Shown in pieces: positions 31,801-40,277 of a stretch of DNA of 64,000 nucleotides (the first letter of the stretch is position 1; each line of letters starts with the position of its first letter). Origin of the DNA: JBPRGH01 sp051418055 (GTDB lineage Bacteria > Bacteroidota > Bacteroidia > Cytophagales > Cyclobacteriaceae); assembly GCA_051418055.1 (NCBI GenBank), contig JBPRGH010000139.1:124001-188000 (forward strand), in the 5' to 3' direction. The position numbers and the translations under genes were made by a program. The notes beneath the pieces are model-generated. The model was given only the letters and a program-made list of their open reading frames with translations, had not been told where the DNA came from and did not search any database.

Positions 31801-34800
31801 ACGCTGTATTAGAGGTGATCTGAATATCTAGAGCCGGGTATACTTTATTATCTGTTACAGTAGTATTAACAGGATCAGATATACAACCTAAAGCATTATT
31901 TGCGACTGTTACCGTATAGGCACTGTCAGGAATATTATTTAATAAACTATTATTTGCGGTTGCGCCATTGATGGTTGTCACTACATCAGTTCCATTATCA
32001 AATACCCAGGTAAAGGTATAATCTGTGAAATTACTAACAGGTGAGCCATTTCCTCCATTCCCATCTGTAACTGTAGCAGTTATAGATCCATTATAATTAG
32101 TGAGAGGATCAGTCAAAGTCGGATCACAAATGCCATTCGGAGTGGTAGCTAATGTCATTGTCGGAATAGCACTGCTATCTGCTATAGTAACAGCTTCAGT
32201 ACTTAAACATCCGGTGGCCTGATTAACGACTTCTACCGTATAAGTATTTACACCGGTAAAGCCATTTAAACCATCTGCTGTATTAGTTGTAAATAAGGAT
32301 GTTCCAGATGTGGAGGTGCCTCTGAACCATTCGAAGGAATATCCTGTCGTTGTTGCAGTTCCATTTAAATTAACCTGAGCAGTTGCCGTACCGTTAGCCA
32401 ATGTCGTATCACAGGCAGTCATAGGTGTTATTGATGTTATAATATCCGGTAATATAAGGGTATCTCCTACCACAATATTTACAGGATCGGAATTACAGCC
32501 TAAAGAATCATTAACTATTATTACACTATAACTACCTTCAGGAATATTATTTAATGTAGAATCTGTTACTGAAGCCCCTGGATAGGTTACGGTAGCATCA
32601 GTCCCTGTACTATCTAAAAACGTATAACTATACTGTGAGTAATCGCGTGGATTACTCCCATTCACATCAGTAAATGAAGCAGTAATAGAACCATTATAAG
32701 TTGCAAAAGCAGGGTCACAAATACTATTTGGTGTTGAAGTAAGTGAAACTACCGGAAGCACGGTATTATCAGGAACAGTCACACTCTGGGAATTTTGACA
32801 TCCGGTAGTGGTATTGGTAACCAAAACTGTATAGGTATTATTCCCTGCTGTCCCATCTAATCCTGTTGCTGTCGCATTAGTGCTTATTCGGTTGGCGATG
32901 ATTGTAACATCTGTACCTGAAAACCACTCAAAGGTATATCCAGTAGTTGTACCGCCAACATTAGCTGATACCGCACCGTTGACAAGAGCCGGGTCACAAG
33001 CTGTCATTGGTGTAACAGTAGTGGTAATTGTTGGTAAAACCTGCTGCTCCGTAACCTCTATGGTAACTGCTGCAGATTCGCATATGTAATCCATACGTGT
33101 AGCCACTACAGTATAATAGCCCCCATCCAGATTAGGAAGGACTGGATTATTGGGATCAGCCACAGAAATTAATGTTCCACCGGTAGTAGTACCTGCATAC
33201 CATGTAAGTTCATAGTTAGGATCCGGAAGAGTAACTGTTGATCCGTCATAAGTGACCGAAGCGATCACCTGTCCTGTATAATTCGTTGATGCCAGAGTGG
33301 TATCACAGACAGAGTTGGGTACTGAATCCAGAGTAAGCACCGGGTTTATTAACTGTTCTGAAATAATATAATTATTGGTATTTGCACAATTGTTAAGGTT
33401 AATCACCTTAACCGTATAATAAATACCTCCTCCCATTACACTGTCAGCAACCTGGCCATTTGTTCCGGAGGTGATGGTATGAAGGTTTTCCGGTAAGGTA
33501 TTATCTCCTACATACCATTCGAAAGTAAAATTAGAAGGATCGACTACAGCTCCCGTACTATCGATAACATCAGCTTGTAAAACACCATTTGGAAATGAAG
33601 GGTCACAGGAGCGCTGCGGTTGCAGCTCTGCAATTTGTACAGTTGGATAAGCTCTTAAATCCAATACTTCCGTATAAGCGGGAAGTTCAGAATCACATAA
33701 AGTACTATCATCTGTTATAATAACACCATAATTTCCAGCCGGCAAGCCGGTTCTTGTTGGCCCGGTACCATGTAGTGCCGGAAGTGTGCTTCCAAGATTA
33801 CCCACAGAATCGGCAAAATACCATGTAAAAGTATAATTGGCGGAATCCTGCAATACGCCTCCAATAAATGCTTCGGCCGTAACCTGACCACTATTAAGAT
33901 CGGCACAGTCAACAATATTTTGTAATGTAGAGGCTGTTGCTTCGGGTTCTATAGGACCATTAATGGTTTGAGAACTTATTTCCTGGCATCCGTCACCACT
34001 GGTTATCCGTACAATCCATTCACCTTCCGTAAGATTGCTGGCAACAGGTCCTGTTATTCCTGTTGGGTTAAACAAATTATCAAACCATTCAATTGTAAAG
34101 CCGGTATTTCCTCCGGCAATTATTACCTCCAGCTCACCATTCGGGGGGCTACAAACAGTTTGATGGCTGTTAACCTGTATGGTATAGGAAGGAATTGTTT
34201 GTAAACCAAAGATGGTATCCCTGGTTAGTGTACTTGAACATCCTTTCTCAAGGTTAGTGGCAATCAGGCTATAAACTTCACCATCTGTATCACCAAATAA
34301 AGAATCAAGAACAATATCATTACCACCATTTGCAGCAGAAATAGCATTTGTAGAATCGCCCCCGGTATACCATTGTAAGCCATACTTGCTGTAATCGGTA
34401 GTTTCTACACCATTTTCAAGTATAACAGCCTGCAGTTCACCATTTGCAGGTGCTGAAAGATCACAGACTGTATTTTCAGCATTTTTTTGGATCTGAACAG
34501 TAAATGGTGAAGGGGTCATCGGTATACTGATGATGTTATTATCAATAAAACATTCCTCAAATTCATTTGTGGTTAGTGAAATGGGAATAGGCTCTGTACC
34601 GTCATCATTAAGTACCACATAAAGCATTGAAGTGGTTCCGCTATAATTAAACCATGTAGTATCAGTTCGGATAGTATCCCCTACTTCCAGTCCTGATAAT
34701 GTAAGGATATCTGTTCCAAGTAGGGTTGCATCTTGTCCGGTTAATGTGTCAGGACTTAGCGTCGGATTTCCTTCCCAGAAACTTACCGGCATATCGCTTG

Positions 34801-37009
34801 ATATAATCAATGATCCGGAGTTTACGATGTTAAATGCGACACCAACTTCTGTACCTCCGCATGTTGGTGGTATTACGGTAATAGCAGGCAAGTACCCTGC
34901 GGCAACAAGTGAGTCATAAGAAGGATCATCGGGATTAACTCCGGCAAAAGCAACATCCGGAGCAGGGAAAGAAGGGCATCCATCCGAACCTAAAGAAGGA
35001 ACCTGATTAAGGAATGTATTAAATGGCATAATTAAGCCTGGGATCCCGTTAGCACATGGTCCGGTACCAAAACTAATATTCAGGTCTATTTGTGTTGTAG
35101 GAACTGTAAGATCATCATTAATATTAGTTACATGATATCCGGGCTGGTTCCAAACCTGGCGTGTTGGCAACCAATTGTTTTCATCAGAGTAGTATAATCT
35201 TATCTGCCCTAGTGCCTGTTGCTGAATATCGGCATTAATATCAAAACCATTATTTGTATTACATGCCACACAAATATCCGTGCTTCCATTTCCATCGACA
35301 TCAGCAATTACCGGCCCTTCAGCCATAGTATGTGACTGACATTCTACTGCCCATTGTACATCTGGTAACCCATCATTATTATTAAAATCTATACCGTCCA
35401 TAACCACCAGTTGTTGTGCATCCCGAAATACTATTTCAGGATAACCGTCATTGTTAAAGTCATAGACAGTATTCATTACAATACCGGATCTTGAATCGTT
35501 AATAGTTTTTATCCACAGGGGCTCTAATTCTCCCGTAGCGTCATTCACATCAACCATAAAAAATTGGTTACCCGCAATAAAGGTAATTTCCAGAGGATAC
35601 TGATCTCCATCAGGACCAGGATCCGGAACTGCCGGATGATTATCCCATTTGGCAATACCATCTACCTCTCCTAAATTGAGCCTGCTGGTTCCCCATATCC
35701 ATCCATTTGCATAGACAGGATCCGGAGGACTATATGTTTTTACTGTGCCACCATGAAAATCCCACCAAAAAATAGTAGTAACACCAAAATTGCCTCCTGT
35801 TGCTCCGGTAAGAAAAATATCCAGATCTCCATCAGCATCAATATCCGCCACACTTGTTCCCGAAAATGTAGTGGAGCCATATTCCTGAAGATCAGCAATG
35901 GTCTTAACGAAAAAATCAGTAGCTCCGCCAATGTCATTCATATCATGAACAGCGATCGCATTAACTTGTGTGCGGGCAGAGAGTGAAGGTATTTCATAGA
36001 CAAAATTTCCGCAAACCAGTTCCTGGTTGCCGCCAGGAATAAGGTCAATACCTACAGAGGACCCTGCAATTTCCGTATCCCATGATCCACCACCATCAAA
36101 AAGCAAAACACCACTTTCAGCAGCATAAATCCGGTTTTTTAAATAAACTTCCGCCCTGCCATCGCCATCAAAATCAGTAATTGCAATTTCTCCCGGACGC
36201 TCCGGACCCAGATAAATCGGATCAAATATTGGAGTAGGGTTATTCGGGGTATAAGTAAATCCCATTAAATAAAATTCAGTGGGGGGGTTATTGGTTTGAT
36301 TTCCGGGACGGGTACTTACAATTGAATATAACTCTGCCTTTCCGTTCCCATCAATATCTGCTATAGCAACTTCCAGCTCAAAAGTATGTTTGGTATTAGG
36401 TTCCTGCTGTCCGCCCAGGCCATTATCCCAATATTTAGCTCTTGGTGCATCCTGAGGTGTACGGAATGTTGATTTTATGTCACCTGCATTATAAGAAACT
36501 CCAAATGCTGTATGAGCTGTAGATGCTATTACTCTTATAGATTTATTCCATTTGGAAGTAGCCACCATATCAGGAAGGCCGTCGCCATCAACATCTCCTA
36601 CTATTACTTTAGTTTGAGTGTCGGCAGTATTTTGAGATGTCATATTTGGGGGGCCCATGTAATCAAATATTTCTCCCCTGGCAGTACCTTCCGGTGTTGT
36701 ACTACAGCTTACTGTTTCGCCGCCATCCATAAAAGAAAGCCCGTAGTAACTGGCACAATTACCGTCTTCTATATCAATCTGGCCGTCCCCATCGTTGTCT
36801 ATTCCATCTTCACAGTTACAGTCCAACTCCAGGTTTGCAGCAGGCTGACAATCATCATCAGCACAATCGATCAACCCATCCCCATCATTGTCTACACCAT
36901 CATTACAGGCGTAACCATCACCTTCGGTGGCTTGAGCGAATAAAAGATGCTGTTCCGAATAAATTAAGAACCAAAATAGACACACAAAAAATATTGGAAA
37001 CTTCTTCAT
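22886..37009 (-). CDS. Giant 4707-residue T9SS type B surface protein, SprB-like adhesin
   Basis: The signal peptide ends near LLFAQA. Residues about 30-90 hold two Ca-binding-type clusters (DGVDNDGDGLIDCADDDC, DGIDNDGDGQID). About 110-620 holds VCBS/FG-GAP propeller repeats (VGDVDGDGLPDMVATS, ITDFDGDGRAEVY). A beta-sandwich lies around 690-810. From about 840 to 4600 I count 38 Ig-like repeats averaging 99 residues, each starting with a Cys motif such as TPMTACDPALVNG and usually closing with a second Cys. The last 95 residues (VKIFNRNGVLVYEADNY to PIAGYLELVR) form a gliding/CHU_C-type T9SS type B sorting domain. A surface adhesin or gliding-track protein is inferred. It lies 67 bases after the previous cargo gene. 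Confidence 0.88.
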   Translation of the reverse strand: MKKFPIFFVCLFWFLIYSEQHLLFAQATEGDGYACNDGVDNDGDGLIDCADDDCQPAANLELDCNCEDGIDNDGDGQIDIEDGNCASYYGLSFMDGGETVSCSTTPEGTARGEIFDYMGPPNMTSQNTADTQTKVIVGDVDGDGLPDMVATSKWNKSIRVIASTAHTAFGVSYNAGDIKSTFRTPQDAPRAKYWDNGLGGQQEPNTKHTFELEVAIADIDGNGKAELYSIVSTRPGNQTNNPPTEFYLMGFTYTPNNPTPIFDPIYLGPERPGEIAITDFDGDGRAEVYLKNRIYAAESGVLLFDGGGSWDTEIAGSSVGIDLIPGGNQELVCGNFVYEIPSLSARTQVNAIAVHDMNDIGGATDFFVKTIADLQEYGSTTFSGTSVADIDADGDLDIFLTGATGGNFGVTTIFWWDFHGGTVKTYSPPDPVYANGWIWGTSRLNLGEVDGIAKWDNHPAVPDPGPDGDQYPLEITFIAGNQFFMVDVNDATGELEPLWIKTINDSRSGIVMNTVYDFNNDGYPEIVFRDAQQLVVMDGIDFNNNDGLPDVQWAVECQSHTMAEGPVIADVDGNGSTDICVACNTNNGFDINADIQQQALGQIRLYYSDENNWLPTRQVWNQPGYHVTNINDDLTVPTTQIDLNISFGTGPCANGIPGLIMPFNTFLNQVPSLGSDGCPSFPAPDVAFAGVNPDDPSYDSLVAAGYLPAITVIPPTCGGTEVGVAFNIVNSGSLIISSDMPVSFWEGNPTLSPDTLTGQDATLLGTDILTLSGLEVGDTIRTDTTWFNYSGTTSMLYVVLNDDGTEPIPISLTTNEFEECFIDNNIISIPMTPSPFTVQIQKNAENTVCDLSAPANGELQAVILENGVETTDYSKYGLQWYTGGDSTNAISAANGGNDIVLDSLFGDTDGEVYSLIATNLEKGCSSTLTRDTIFGLQTIPSYTIQVNSHQTVCSPPNGELEVIIAGGNTGFTIEWFDNLFNPTGITGPVASNLTEGEWIVRITSGDGCQEISSQTINGPIEPEATASTLQNIVDCADLNSGQVTAEAFIGGVLQDSANYTFTWYFADSVGNLGSTLPALHGTGPTRTGLPAGNYGVIITDDSTLCDSELPAYTEVLDLRAYPTVQIAELQPQRSCDPSFPNGVLQADVIDSTGAVVDPSNFTFEWYVGDNTLPENLHTITSGTNGQVADSVMGGGIYYTVKVINLNNCANTNNYIISEQLINPVLTLDSVPNSVCDTTLASTNYTGQVIASVTYDGSTVTLPDPNYELTWYAGTTTGGTLISVADPNNPVLPNLDGGYYTVVATRMDYICESAAVTIEVTEQQVLPTITTTVTPMTACDPALVNGAVSANVGGTTTGYTFEWFSGTDVTIIANRISTNATATGLDGTAGNNTYTVLVTNTTTGCQNSQSVTVPDNTVLPVVSLTSTPNSICDPAFATYNGSITASFTDVNGSNPRDYSQYSYTFLDSTGTDATVTYPGASVTDSTLNNIPEGSYSVIIVNDSLGCNSDPVNIVVGDTLILPDIITSITPMTACDTTLANGTATAQVNLNGTATTTGYSFEWFRGTSTSGTSLFTTNTADGLNGFTGVNTYTVEVVNQATGCLSTEAVTIADSSAIPTMTLATTPNGICDPTLTDPLTNYNGSITATVTDGNGGNGSPVSNFTDYTFTWVFDNGTDVVTTINGATANNSLLNNIPDSAYTVTVANNALGCISDPVNTTVTDNKVYPALDIQITSNTACVDSLSNGAAVALVDENGTLTTVGYSFTWFTGTDTTGNRLFSTNTATDLLGNSQYTVRTINLSSGCLDLEPITVSDISALPVVSLTTTPNTICDPLLTSPAVSFNGSVTATVTDTNGGNGSPVNNFTDYVFTWEFSNGSDVLTSINGSTATNNLLNNVPDSTYNVTVANTELGCVADVKTTTVADQTVIPVLGLDITANTACDDNLANGSAITTVTNLTGPFNFKYFAGADTSGATVSVIDTALNLMGSIGNNQYTVRVIDQTSGCLEIVPFIVPDSSTLPTMAFATTPNTICDPSLTDPSVNFDGSITATVNDPNGGGSPVIDFTDYVFTWTFENTDPVTTTNVPGMTDTDNILANIPDSSYTVKVENTVLGCISDPANVTVAEDKILPPVSVNVQAMTACDPSLANGIAVASVSDVGNYDYQWYEGTDTTTATGTKWNFISGTENEVAENLLGELNNNRYTVLVTNLGTGCINTQTIQVQDSSSLPILYVKNIEDNSICDPDLATAGSYNGSVAFGVLYKGDTVTNFSNYNFDWFNGSDTTAANFNDNLLIPELTELNAAFYTSVAYIDSLGCSSDPLTAEVEDITVLPSIVLNRKDQTSCTTFNGMAEAIVNGGADPSLFNYKWFVGTDTTAALADAGFGVIVEPDSAIQLPGNRNYTIRVLEEATGCINTKSGFLQESIVIPQVQTTMVSGLTVCDNPDGELLAQVTIGTQGPSQDGFTFHWMMGEESISSNVIANADSVQTDDGRITQLIPEFYTVVAVVDSTSCTSQPESIEVINETENIAIDINYIKKPSFCNDNDGEIGADPTYGPEGATSIFDFEWYNGGPTNDSVNFFTNPPQFTGGSLRNIFDEDADTLKNLIQGIYTVVVTHNTTGCKEYQTVDLPFINAHQITTAQDNSTLCPYDVGDGNLRIYTLSSTGADTLQTEFTYNVYQGQNSDPTNALTVTQPLTDSDSTKVFDLAPDFYTVEVINNVSNCPVYKVIEIDALARKPVVTLDGDLIANSACGISNSDGSISLFIAKHNEDSTAIGSYTAVLNPVSGAISPVSGTLDYDPNQDNISFNNLAPQAYEVTVTDDASSCQTVKQYTILDDPAIAEMVDGSVDIDSAIFCDPSGASEVISLNLLKGTAEDLRDYNFRYYSNADTTTAISAFTAGDPAADTGGDYLDELAPGNYYVVAHKLRDNFSLSGGIGCTTAPFQVQIDDVSEDPTIDLAANSNTSCDNLIFEGSIEYALADIYWDTLSYTGKPGDDYTVSISGPNGYSLTQPAKLDSIPDLEDGTYSFAVENNNTGCTVTKSITIIKNEQPIYIVDGESDPQLHCVNSGSAIVTAVSLNGTTTVPKTEFNFNWFSDASSQDTLKDGSNNTILVDEIDSLNYASIGAGTYFVEAIRGLGNPPGAGCRSAPFRIDIEDKSIDPVLDLTPTANTACDLTVADGQIAIAVTDTSGFYIGGFDYSWTSAPDADATDRTGVTVNESWADLQQGTYAVTVRNNDTGCDQTGTVSIPFNPIFPDIQDVQVNIIDQLLCDPSGSISITDVAPPDRDGLDTVDYNYQWTRSATYNTANALVDNDHVLDSVDYNSIGAGKYWLVIQKESAAPGVGAGCASSPRSFTILDKHINPIVDFNTTVSTACDITAADGSIEVIVTDTTWNSTTTGYNFSWAASSESDLDNRTNVSNNETWSDIQPGTFDVTVLNTATGCDATGQVTIVDNPIIPDIQEVQADIIDQLLCYNSGRITVTDVEPTVRDGADVGDYDYFWTSGTTFDSLNVVDNDFDLDSIDYTDIGEGIYWLKIQKLASATGPGAGCEAGPLDFRIIDRAIDPVLSFTTLSNTSCDTTVADGEIGVFVQDTSWTTGDYFYDWLTADNGELPAPDTITTGMNSNYTDLRPGTYSIQVTSIESGCPANGTVTVEDNPSIPVVQDSDIAILDQDLCDPSGSVTVNAMSPGVLADYTFEWRRGGDFDAATGVGDTQPVINNTTYDSIGAGTYWFLATKNTGTAGAGDGCQAAPVRVEIKDISKLPQLVLSATENTACDNSFDGSVTVTLSEVAGTPGVGSDYNLVWTSNPVDATVNNVNNINSPYTTTSPDTIAPGTYKLRIENNATGCLANGTITVQDNPQPIDIVDVQIQDQMICFDDGRIEVLVTNPVAVPDYTFRWYENEVVVGNELLDEDNGTVITGAELDSANFAGMGAGTYFVKAIKNSGNNPGSGCESAPFRADVDDLSEDPQANLTADSNTACDPLLANGSVAAVASERNGTTDTYDFTWSYNGGALPGTITRTDNSPTSDLANALDGDYTLTVLNTLTGCTIDAGIKLQIDSLASEPNIIDVDVVVPLDCNPSGSAEVTRMLIGGVTDVTDPIELANNYTYAWFEGEFIPSTQLGDTDNRIDNALAAGNYFVTVTSLETGCESEPKEFDVDDTSIIYPNIAIDQTVPQINCIGPPFGAELIATSVEEDGSTGPGYDFTWTFDEEQDGNYEGLPGYVPAPVTSGNQSTADELPVGLFKVITRNTTTNCTDSAVYVVIDESEKFLPQVRTGSEPLTMCTSPNGVVFAQTISINGYPYTEDYTFDWYVGTNPDTAQAADYPNADRLDILPEGTYTVVVTDNNTGCITIESNNINDERQYPDVNILLDNPVTNCDATRPNGQLTAHVNNGQRVSDFYFRWFDAPDTINTSTYFSDKHRVSGLDAGPYTVAVERIISGCISVAGEEILFDPLEVPLPTPEVVAPQTSCIDPNGSLRTSVDGQTVGYDFDWYDEGANNSFSDLIIVKNLPSADYEVTATDLETGCTSDRVPINLPEELVFADFEFRLRPSACEFATGAIEVTMVNDAQVRNMIWTDEFGFEVGQGAGIYDIFAGIYTVTVTTFEGCETVRQANLPTEILDFNLVTPNGNSQNTYFHVDCISNFPGNNVKIFNRNGVLVYEADNYDNVTVKFTGEGVNGMYLLGEDLPDGTYFYIIDKRDGSKPIAGYLELVR

Positions 37010-37076
37010 TCAAAAAATTTATAGCTTGATGCTAATATCTGTAATATATACAATATTCAAAACTAATGTAACTGGA

Positions 37077-40000
37077 TTATCTTCTAACTACAAGTACTGT
37101 CCCTGCTTTTTGTCCTTCAGTCGGACAACCTACCACGTAATAATATACTCCCTCAGGCAATGGATTTCCATTATACGTAGCATTCCAGGAGAAAAAATTG
37201 CCTGATTCTTCTAAAATTTTCATGCCACGGTCATCAAAAATCGTCAGGTTACAGGTCTCGGCAATAAAGCCCAAATCTATCTCCCATGTAGGGTTTATAG
37301 TGCTTTCCGGTGAGAATGCCTTCTTTGGACTGATATTTAAACCGGAGCCTGTATCGACCAAAATTTTTACGGAAGCGGAGTCTGTACAACCATCTGCTGA
37401 AGATGCAACAACAACAAATGTTGTGTCTGATGTAGGTTGTGCAACGGGATCTTGTGCTGTGGCATTATCTAAAAGATCAGCAGGTTTCCAGTTAAAAGAA
37501 ATAGCATTAGCACTAAGCGCTCGCAATTGAGTTGTATCTCCTGCTGTAATTGTAGTACGGTTTGCTTCTGCTTCTATATCAGGGACCACTTTAGAGGTAA
37601 TAATAATTTCATCGGAACCCGGACAACCATTTGTGTCCACAGTATTCACAGAAAATGTCCCAGGCTGATCCACAGTAATTGTATTTCCGGATTGCCCTGT
37701 GCTCCATGTTACCTCCTGAAAAGTATTGGTTAATGAAAGGTCCACCGGTTCACCGGGGCAAATTTCCGTTGCTGTGGCAGAAATAGCAGGAGGAGTTGCA
37801 TCTGTAACGGTGACTGTTTGTGATATAGTAGCGCTACAGCCGGAAACTCCCTGATAGTTTATTGTTAATGCCACAGTATAATTACCTGCAGTAGTATAAT
37901 TTATTGCAGGAGATGCTTCTGAAGAAGTTGAACCATTTCCAAAGGTCCAGCTGTATACAACAGTAGCATCAGGATCAATAGTAGAATTATTTGTAATTGT
38001 AATTTCTTCCCCTACACAGGCTGTACTTTGAGACAGTGTAAAATCAGCCGTTGGAGCAGTAAGTACGTTTAATTCAATGCCATTTGTCGTCAATGTACAT
38101 CCATTGGCATTATCTGTAACCAACACAGAATAAGCACCCGAGGCAGTGGCATTAAATGTTGTTGATGTAGCACCAGAAACCGAAGCTCCGTCTTTAAACC
38201 ACTGATAGCTATAACCCGTCCGTGATGTCACTGATAAGGTATTAGTAGTTCCTTCGCAAAATGTCAATGCTGATTGTGCTGAGATAGTAAAAACAGGTAA
38301 AGAAACTACTTCTACAGTAGTAGATGACTCAGAGCTTAAACAGTCGCCAATTTTTATTCGCACGGAATACACGCCGGCCATTTCTGTATTTGCCCCAGTA
38401 ATTACAGGTGCACGTTCTATAGAGGTAAAATTATTTGGACCTGTCCATTCATACGTTGCATTTGTAATATCCTGTACGGTTAATTGTATTTCTTCCCCTT
38501 CACATACTGGTGTATTGCTGGAGGGAACCGGATCGCCAGGAACAGTACCTGTACCATCCAAAACAGTATAATCAACGGAAATTTGACAAGCACCTCCCTC
38601 CGTCACTGCCTCTACAGTGTAGGTCCCACTGGATGTAATATTTAAAAAGTTATCCGGTCCGGATTTCAAAGGTGTAGCATTTCCATTCTGGTACCAGTTA
38701 AAAGTTGCAGCAACATTAGGTACTGATTTAAGCCTTATGGTTTGCCCGGGACAAATGGCCAGGTTTTCTTCATTCAGGATGCGGGGCACGAAACAATTAA
38801 GGTTCCTGATCACTTCTACACGGAAAGGGCCTGTTGTACTACCTGACTGGAAAGATACAAAAGCAATATCTGGTTTACCGTCACCATCAAAATCATTCGC
38901 TACAATGTTCCGAACGTTAAGGGCTGTTGTAATATCATTTTTTGCAAAGCTAAATGCTGATGTTGTGCTTTGATTTATTAATACACTTATTTGTTGCTGA
39001 TTTTGGTTACCTATTACAATATCCAGTCTTTTGTCGCCATTCATATCCGCCATATCAATTCCCCATGGTCCATTACCTGTTGTAAAAGGTTCCGGAGCAC
39101 CAAAATTTATCCCGCTACTACTCTGGTTTGGAAATATTAAAATTTGATTTGACGAAGTATTTGTGGCAACTAACTCCGGCAACCCGTCATTATTCAGGTC
39201 ACCAGCTTTAACATTTAACAAGGGGTTACCAACAGCAGTTAATGTGATCGGGCCGCTAAAGCTAATGCTTGTACTGGAGCTGGTATTTCTCATTATATAA
39301 AGGTTATCCTTAAAAAATTGTGCAACAACAATATCCGGCAGGCGGTCGCCATCAAGGTCCACGACCTCTAAACCACTCAGATTTTGAGCGCCAGTTACCG
39401 CTAACACTACAGGTGATGTAGAAAAAGAAACAGTTGTTTTTGTTGAGGTATTTCTATATATAAATAATGTATTATTATTACTATTGGTAACGACAATTTC
39501 CGGTTTACCATCAAAATTCAGATCCTCAAGCTTAATCCTTCTTGCTATGACCCCTGCTTCAAGAAATAATGTTGATTTTGGTGCAAAGGCTATATTCCCA
39601 CCACTTGAAGTATTTTGCAATACAAATATATTATTTCTGGTACTGCCACTTCGTGAAGCGACCAGCTCAGGTTTGCCGTCACCATTAAGATCGCCACAAA
39701 CAGCATTAAGAGTTGGCGCCCCCACTTCGAGGTTCGCTAATTCATTTTTAGAAAGCAGTGAAAACGAAAGGTTCTGAATGCTGCTACCATTTTCCAGGAT
39801 TATCATATCCGTAGCTTTATCTTCTTTAGTGGCCGCTATATCAGGTTTACCGTCAAGATTAAAGTCACATGCACAGAGATCATAAAAATCATCCTCGCCT
39901 GCTACAGCATCAAAAGATACAGGGGCTGAAAATGCGCTGACATCAAAAATTTCCTCACCACTAAAAGAAGTATAGAATTTCTTTGATGATCCTCCTATTA

Positions 40001-40277
40001 ATCCTGTACTAAGGTTAATAATTGATATTTTTTCAAAATCCGCTTCTTCAGGGACAACAACTTCTATTACAGTATTAGTGGATGAAACTATGGATCCCGC
40101 AACAGCACCAAACCAAACCTGAAGATCAGCCGGATTGGTGGAAAAATTATTACCAGTTATAGTAAGCGTATCCCCCGGCCATGTAACTACTTTTTCAATA
40201 TTAGAAACCTGTGGCACCTGGCCAAAAGCATTTACTGAAAATAAAATTCCAATTGCTATATATAAGTATTTGCTCAT
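37077..40277 (-). CDS. T9SS type B cargo with IPT/TIG, FG-GAP, Ig-like and PKD domains
   Basis: From the ATG at 40277 the protein has 1066 residues. A signal peptide (YLYIAIGILFSVNAFGQ) precedes an IPT/TIG domain (WPGDTLTITGNNFSTNP). A propeller of FG-GAP/VCBS repeats follows (FDGDGKPDIAFVSFQSG and several like it), then Ig-like modules with paired Cys, a PKD domain (YSWTFGNGSTSSEASPAINY) and a type B sorting domain (NLTIFDDRGMKILEESG, ending GTVLVVRR). The start codon shares one base with the upstream PorP-SPOR stop (TAATG), so the two are coupled. The longer ORF from 40301 would lie inside that gene and spoil the signal peptide. It is probably an adhesin or a glycan-binding surface protein. 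Confidence 0.88.
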   Translation of the reverse strand: MSKYLYIAIGILFSVNAFGQVPQVSNIEKVVTWPGDTLTITGNNFSTNPADLQVWFGAVAGSIVSSTNTVIEVVVPEEADFEKISIINLSTGLIGGSSKKFYTSFSGEEIFDVSAFSAPVSFDAVAGEDDFYDLCACDFNLDGKPDIAATKEDKATDMIILENGSSIQNLSFSLLSKNELANLEVGAPTLNAVCGDLNGDGKPELVASRSGSTRNNIFVLQNTSSGGNIAFAPKSTLFLEAGVIARRIKLEDLNFDGKPEIVVTNSNNNTLFIYRNTSTKTTVSFSTSPVVLAVTGAQNLSGLEVVDLDGDRLPDIVVAQFFKDNLYIMRNTSSSTSISFSGPITLTAVGNPLLNVKAGDLNNDGLPELVATNTSSNQILIFPNQSSSGINFGAPEPFTTGNGPWGIDMADMNGDKRLDIVIGNQNQQQISVLINQSTTSAFSFAKNDITTALNVRNIVANDFDGDGKPDIAFVSFQSGSTTGPFRVEVIRNLNCFVPRILNEENLAICPGQTIRLKSVPNVAATFNWYQNGNATPLKSGPDNFLNITSSGTYTVEAVTEGGACQISVDYTVLDGTGTVPGDPVPSSNTPVCEGEEIQLTVQDITNATYEWTGPNNFTSIERAPVITGANTEMAGVYSVRIKIGDCLSSESSTTVEVVSLPVFTISAQSALTFCEGTTNTLSVTSRTGYSYQWFKDGASVSGATSTTFNATASGAYSVLVTDNANGCTLTTNGIELNVLTAPTADFTLSQSTACVGEEITITNNSTIDPDATVVYSWTFGNGSTSSEASPAINYTTAGNYTVALTINYQGVSGCSATISQTVTVTDATPPAISATATEICPGEPVDLSLTNTFQEVTWSTGQSGNTITVDQPGTFSVNTVDTNGCPGSDEIIITSKVVPDIEAEANRTTITAGDTTQLRALSANAISFNWKPADLLDNATAQDPVAQPTSDTTFVVVASSADGCTDSASVKILVDTGSGLNISPKKAFSPESTINPTWEIDLGFIAETCNLTIFDDRGMKILEESGNFFSWNATYNGNPLPEGVYYYVVGCPTEGQKAGTVLVVRR

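Noticed and set aside
36512..36943. 143-residue ORF antisense to the giant adhesin N-terminus
   Set aside because: It mirrors the repetitive DGDGD and VCBS codons on the other strand and has no domain, signal or start context.
22886..37009. Repeat periodicity suggesting a CRISPR or satellite array
   Set aside because: The roughly 300- and 600-base periods are in frame within one continuous 4707-codon ORF encoding Ig-like domains.
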